Below are positions 61,111 to 64,000 of a DNA stretch of 64,000 bases, piece after piece. The notes under the pieces were generated by a model. It made no database searches, was not told the origin of the DNA, and saw only the letters and a program-made list of their open reading frames with translations. Source of the stretch: Palsa-601 sp963801185 (GTDB lineage: Bacteria; Actinomycetota; Acidimicrobiia; Acidimicrobiales; Bog-793). Within the stretch, counting starts at the first letter, position 1. Each line of letters starts with the position of its first letter. The stretch is taken from positions 1,612,001-1,676,000 of the forward strand of contig CAWDDW010000003.1 in NCBI GenBank assembly GCA_963801185.1, given 5' to 3'. A program made the position numbers and the translations under genes.

Positions 61111-62118
61111 CTACGTGGACCTGCGACTCTTCTGGGAAGTCACCTTCGCTGTCGACGCAGGGCGCCGGACGAACAGATTGCTGGGGTGAGTCACCGACTC
61201 ATCAGCGCTTCCGAATCTCTTCGTCCCCGAGGCACTGGCTACTTGGACCGCCGTCAGATTCACATCGGTGACCGGGATCTTGCTTACAAAGTGTGCCGAG
61301 CAGACTTCCTGAATGGTCGCCGAGCTAACACTGGTATAGGGGCTAAAGGCAACGACGCCTGTCTCGGTGATAGTCCCATCCGATCTCGCTTCGCCAGATC
61401 CAGTCTTATCGACACTAAACGACTCCCCGTCGCCGATGTTTACAAACGCCCGTACATGACACTTGACTACTCCTGCATCGGAGTATTTGTCGAAGTTGGT
61501 TGGCACAGCCGTGGCGACGACGTTGTAGATACCGAGAGACACAAACACCTCTCCGACCACGACAGGCGTCGAACCGACAGAAGTCGCGCTGGACTGCTTG
61601 CCAAACGTTTCGTAGTTGTACTCATGGACGAGACCTGGTTGCCCCGCTACCCCCTGCGTTCCCTGCGCCCCTTTTGCGCCCTGCGCGCCTTGGGAGCCCT
61701 GCGATCCCTGGAACCCCTGGGGTCCTTGCGCGCCAAGCACGCCTTGTGCTCCTTTGGCCCCTTGCGCCCCTTGGGAACCCTGAGCCCCTTGGGAACCCTG
61801 GCGCCCTTGCGCACCCGTTCCGCCCTTCGCCCCCTGAGCGCCCTTCGCGCCTTGCGCACCCCGGGAACCCTGCGGGCCACTCGCATTCCACGAGATCTGG
61901 GTCTCGCCACTCGCGCACTTCGCCCCTTTCGGGTCGTACGAGAGCGCGTTCGTTTTCGTGGAGTAACACGCGTAGATCTTCGTAGCTGTGGCGGCCCCAG
62001 CAGGCATCGTTGTGCTCGCTCCCAGACCTGCCGCGACCGCCGACGAGGCAATCAAGCCCGTGGCAGCAAGAGCACCAGTCCGAGCACGCGTCGAAGTCTT
62101 TTGCTGTTGCTTGGGCAT
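61111..62118 (-). CDS. Secreted collagen-like protein 1
   Basis: 335 residues from ATG 62118, with GGGGGAGG 7 nt upstream. A signal-peptide-like N-terminus (RARTGALAATGLIASSAVAA) leads to ATKIYACYSTKTNALSYDPK and CASGETQISWNASGP, the usual entry to actinobacterial collagen-like proteins. There follow 27 unbroken Gly-X-Y triplets with Gln very common at Y, then a beta-rich C-terminal domain (VGSTPVVVGEVFVSLGIYNVV, CHVRAFVNIGDG, IQEVCSAHFV) resembling trimerising heads. The last 40 residues look unconserved. It is a paralogue of the next gene and shares its promoter. Confidence 0.8.
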   Translation of the reverse strand: MPKQQQKTSTRARTGALAATGLIASSAVAAGLGASTTMPAGAATATKIYACYSTKTNALSYDPKGAKCASGETQISWNASGPQGSRGAQGAKGAQGAKGGTGAQGRQGSQGAQGSQGAQGAKGAQGVLGAQGPQGFQGSQGSQGAQGAKGAQGTQGVAGQPGLVHEYNYETFGKQSSATSVGSTPVVVGEVFVSLGIYNVVATAVPTNFDKYSDAGVVKCHVRAFVNIGDGESFSVDKTGSGEARSDGTITETGVVAFSPYTSVSSATIQEVCSAHFVSKIPVTDVNLTAVQVASASGTKRFGSADESVTHPSNLFVRRPASTAKVTSQKSRRST

Positions 62119-62159
62119 CGCGAAACCTCCCCCTCGACCCAGTCGGGCCGGTCGGTGTG

Positions 62160-62188
62160 AGCCTCACAGGGGCAAGATTCGCTGTCAA
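62160..62188 (-). promoter_or_regulatory. Shared promoter-like element upstream of collagen-like gene 1
   Basis: On the minus strand: TTGACA (62188-62183), 17 bp, GAGGCT (62165-62160), ending 41 nt before the start codon. The same boxes at the same spacing occur before the paralogue; the spacers differ, except for CCCTGT next to GAGGCT. Confidence 0.65.
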
Positions 62189-62280
62189 GGAGGGAGGGGC
62201 GCACCGCGTTGGCGATCTGTCCTGGCGGACGGTGCCGCAGTACCTCACAGAGGCGACGGCGTTCCCGGTGGCTACGAGGC

Positions 62281-62406
62281 TCGTCCCGATGACGACAGCG
62301 AGCTGCCCGGTGATCGCCCAGCCGGCCGGCCCGAGGTCGATCTGGACACTGATATGCCCGGCTGCCTACAGGTAGGTCTGCCACAGGTTGTGCCCGGTGC
62401 CGCCCG
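62281..62406 (-). pseudogene. Decayed copy 3 of an unidentified coding block
   Basis: Minus-strand reading: GGTGHNLWQTYL, then a TAG stop, then AAGHISVQIDLGPAGWAITG and QLAVVIGTS. It closely matches copy 2 at 59041-59240 but is interrupted and has no start. The remainder of 62119-62563 shows no gene. Confidence 0.5.
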
Positions 62407-62563
62407 TGCATGGGAGTCATAGCCGCGATCGGGGGGTGCTCTCGGCGATCCATTCCCGCATCGAGGCTCGGCGGGCGGCTATCGACGTCCTCGAGTCCGA
62501 CATCACGTAGCGACCCTGTTGCGAGGGCTTGCGGCGGTGTCTGGCTCAGCGCCCATGGGCCGC

Positions 62564-63623
62564 TCAGCGTGACCGGTCTTGTCGCCCTCGGCGCGTTGCG
62601 CCCGCCTTGTCGAACCGGTTGCGTATTGCCAGGCCGAGCCGTTGGTCGGCCCTGCTCCCTGTCACGGCGTTGACGGTCGTCGCCGTAAGAGCCCCTGACA
62701 CGTAGGCGCCCGATGTATCGGCTTCACAGATCAAGCTGATTTGGGCGCCCCGGCCTGCTGGGTACAAGAAGCCCGTGAGCGCCATGTTCCCAGCTGCAAA
62801 GTTAGAAAGCTCTACCAGGTTGCTACTCGTTGAAGACTTCACTTTCCTTTGGCTCGACTGCGTCGGACTCGTGTCCTGGATATAGCACTGAACACGCACG
62901 GAATGTTCGGCGAAGACCCTGATCGCGGCGTTGACGGCGTAATCGCCACCTTGCGGACTACTGATGACCGCCACCACGGTGGGAACGGGACTGCGGGAAG
63001 CTCAAGTGGACAACGGGCTCCGGCAGGTCGACGCCGTTACCGTGACCGAAGTACCCCGCGACGGCACCTCTTGCGCCTTGGGCGCCCTGGAAACCTTGAA
63101 CGCCTTGAACGCCTTGAGCGCCTTGGAAGCCCTGGTGACCCTGGAAACCTTGAGCGCCCTGGACTCCTTGGAAACCCTGAGCGCCTTGCGATCCCTGGAA
63201 ACCTTGAACGCCTTGGAAGCCTTGAGCGCCCTGGACTCCTTGGAAACCCTGAGCGCCTTGCGATCCCTGGGCGCCTTGAGATCCCTGGGAGCCCTGCGAC
63301 CCTTGGGAACCCTGAGCGCCTTGGGAGCCCTGCGCCCCCTTTGCGCCCTGCGCCCCCTTTGCGCCCTGCGGTCCCGCACTGTTCCAGCTGACACGCGTCG
63401 TCCTGCTAGCGCACTTAGGCGCCTTGTTGGCCTGCAGGTCCGACAGGACATTCGTCTTGTCGGAGTAGCAGGCGTAGAACTTTGTGGTCGTGGCAGCCCC
63501 GGCGGGCGCGATCGCGATCGCTCCCAGGCCTGCAGCCGCCGCTGACGAGGCGATCAAGCCTGTGGCCGCCAAAGCGCCAACTCGACCACGGCGGGTGGAC
63601 GTCTTGCGTTGCTGCTGAGCCAT
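62564..63623 (-). CDS. Secreted collagen-like protein 2, frameshifted
   Basis: From ATG 63623, with GGAGAAAG upstream. N-terminus (RRGRVGALAATGLIASSAAA, then KFYACYSDKTNVLSDLQANK and CASRTTRVSWNSAGP) parallels protein 1. It has 35 Gly-X-Y triplets; Y is Gln in nearly all, X is Ala, Ser, Phe or Val, and Pro is almost absent. Near 62993 an extra base shifts the frame; the C-terminal beta domain continues SPVPTVVAVISSPQGGDYAV and ends near TATTVNAVTGS, though the frame stays open to 62564. Longer blocks of GFQGVQGAQ repeat within the collagen region. Confidence 0.75.
63060..63375. repeat. 9-bp-based tandem repeats encoding Gly-X-Gln triplets
   Basis: CCTTGGAAACC- and CCTTGAGCG-type units repeat throughout, with higher-order duplications of about 60-100 bp (for example 63145-63200 against 63215-63265). 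Similar repeats lie at about 61640-61870 in the paralogue. Confidence 0.8.
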
Positions 63624-63661
63624 TTGCTTTCTCCGTACTCAGCCCCTGGGGCCGCGTGGCC

Positions 63662-63690
63662 AGCCTCACAGGGCCGGAAACACCTGTCAA
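63662..63690 (-). promoter_or_regulatory. Shared promoter-like element upstream of collagen-like gene 2
   Basis: Minus strand: TTGACA (63690-63685), 17 bp, GAGGCT (63667-63662), ending 38 nt before the start codon. Same boxes, order and spacing as before gene 1. Confidence 0.65.
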
Positions 63691-64000
63691 GGAGGTCTGG
63701 CGCCGGATCGACGAGCGCGAGGGCGGGCGGGGAACGGAGAGCGCCGCGGTTGGGCGGGGGGCTTTGACGTGCGCCACATCGGCCCCCACTCGGCCACCGT
63801 TTTCGCCCAGATCGACCTGTCGGTGCCGTTCGAAGGGGCGGCACTCTGCCGGATCGTGCGCTCGCCTCTGCGATCCTCCGAGAAGCTCGAACGGCCGTGT
63901 CACATTCCATCACTCTCCGAGTACGGGCGGGATTGGAGTCGAGGGCCAGTTCCACCGCATGGTGGGTGGGTTGTCGACGATGCACCTGCAAGCTCTCGAC
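63691..64000. other. Right edge, no supported gene
   Basis: A plus-strand frame from about 63769 (VRHIGPHSATVFAQIDLSVP) stays open to the edge but has no recognisable similarity or start signal. Minus-strand frames here are Arg/Pro-rich and not convincing. Confidence 0.35.

Noticed and set aside
63060..63375. Regular short repeats looking like a CRISPR array
   Set aside because: Units are 9-bp based, translate to Gly-X-Gln triplets in a secreted protein, and have no unique spacers or cas genes.

Overview
The window is GC-rich DNA of an actinobacterial type. Features pointing there are an HU protein with a long Lys/Ala tail, a fused PafB-PafC WYL regulator, a mycothiol-type DinB-fold protein (TIGR03085), a PIG-L deacetylase, an F420-pathway CofC, frequent GTG starts and many ATGA/GTGA gene overlaps. 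A lineage near Acidimicrobiia would fit, but nothing here proves it. One tRNA (Val, UAC) is present and no rRNA.

Positions 1-52.7 kb read as ordinary, densely packed chromosome. From the left: a DHA2 multidrug exporter and a serine hydrolase ending at a shared hairpin; a YgjP-type metalloprotease; a YtcJ-type amidohydrolase divergent from a PHP phosphoesterase; a leftward run of glutamate decarboxylase, 4-hydroxyphenylpyruvate dioxygenase, homogentisate dioxygenase, a small unknown protein and a FUSC transporter; an alkylation-repair pair (Ada-AlkA fusion and MGMT); peptidase E, TIGR03085 and PafBC; a TrwC-type relaxase and, a few kb away, a VirD4/TraG-type ATPase with no other secretion genes; an ABC exporter made of one large FtsX-type permease and two ATPases; an acyl-CoA synthetase, HU, PIG-L, CofC and an adenylate cyclase; a translationally coupled molybdate/tungstate ABC operon with its own HTH plus binding-domain regulator; an RpiB-type isomerase and RNase HII; acyl-CoA dehydrogenase; a PAS-GAF-PAS-GGDEF-EAL protein; and a PLP decarboxylase divergent from glutamate dehydrogenase.

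From the tRNA-Val gene (52,824) to the right edge the character changes. This is an accessory zone of secreted repeat proteins (a seven-repeat Cys-pair propeller, a seven-repeat FG-GAP protein, two collagen-like paralogues with a shared promoter) mixed with wreckage: an IS630 transposase remnant, the C-terminal piece of a DNA methyltransferase, three decayed copies of one unrecognised coding block, and a decayed direct repeat. A complete ISL3-family insertion sequence with inverted repeats and a perfect 8-bp target duplication sits inside it.

A recurring feature affects the reading of the whole window. About fifteen otherwise well-conserved coding regions are broken by what looks like a single-base insertion or deletion, with clean coding sequence on either side in two frames. 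I rejoin these as single genes below and mark where the frame changes. Residual indel errors in the assembly are the simplest explanation for most of them; a few, in the accessory zone, may be true decay.
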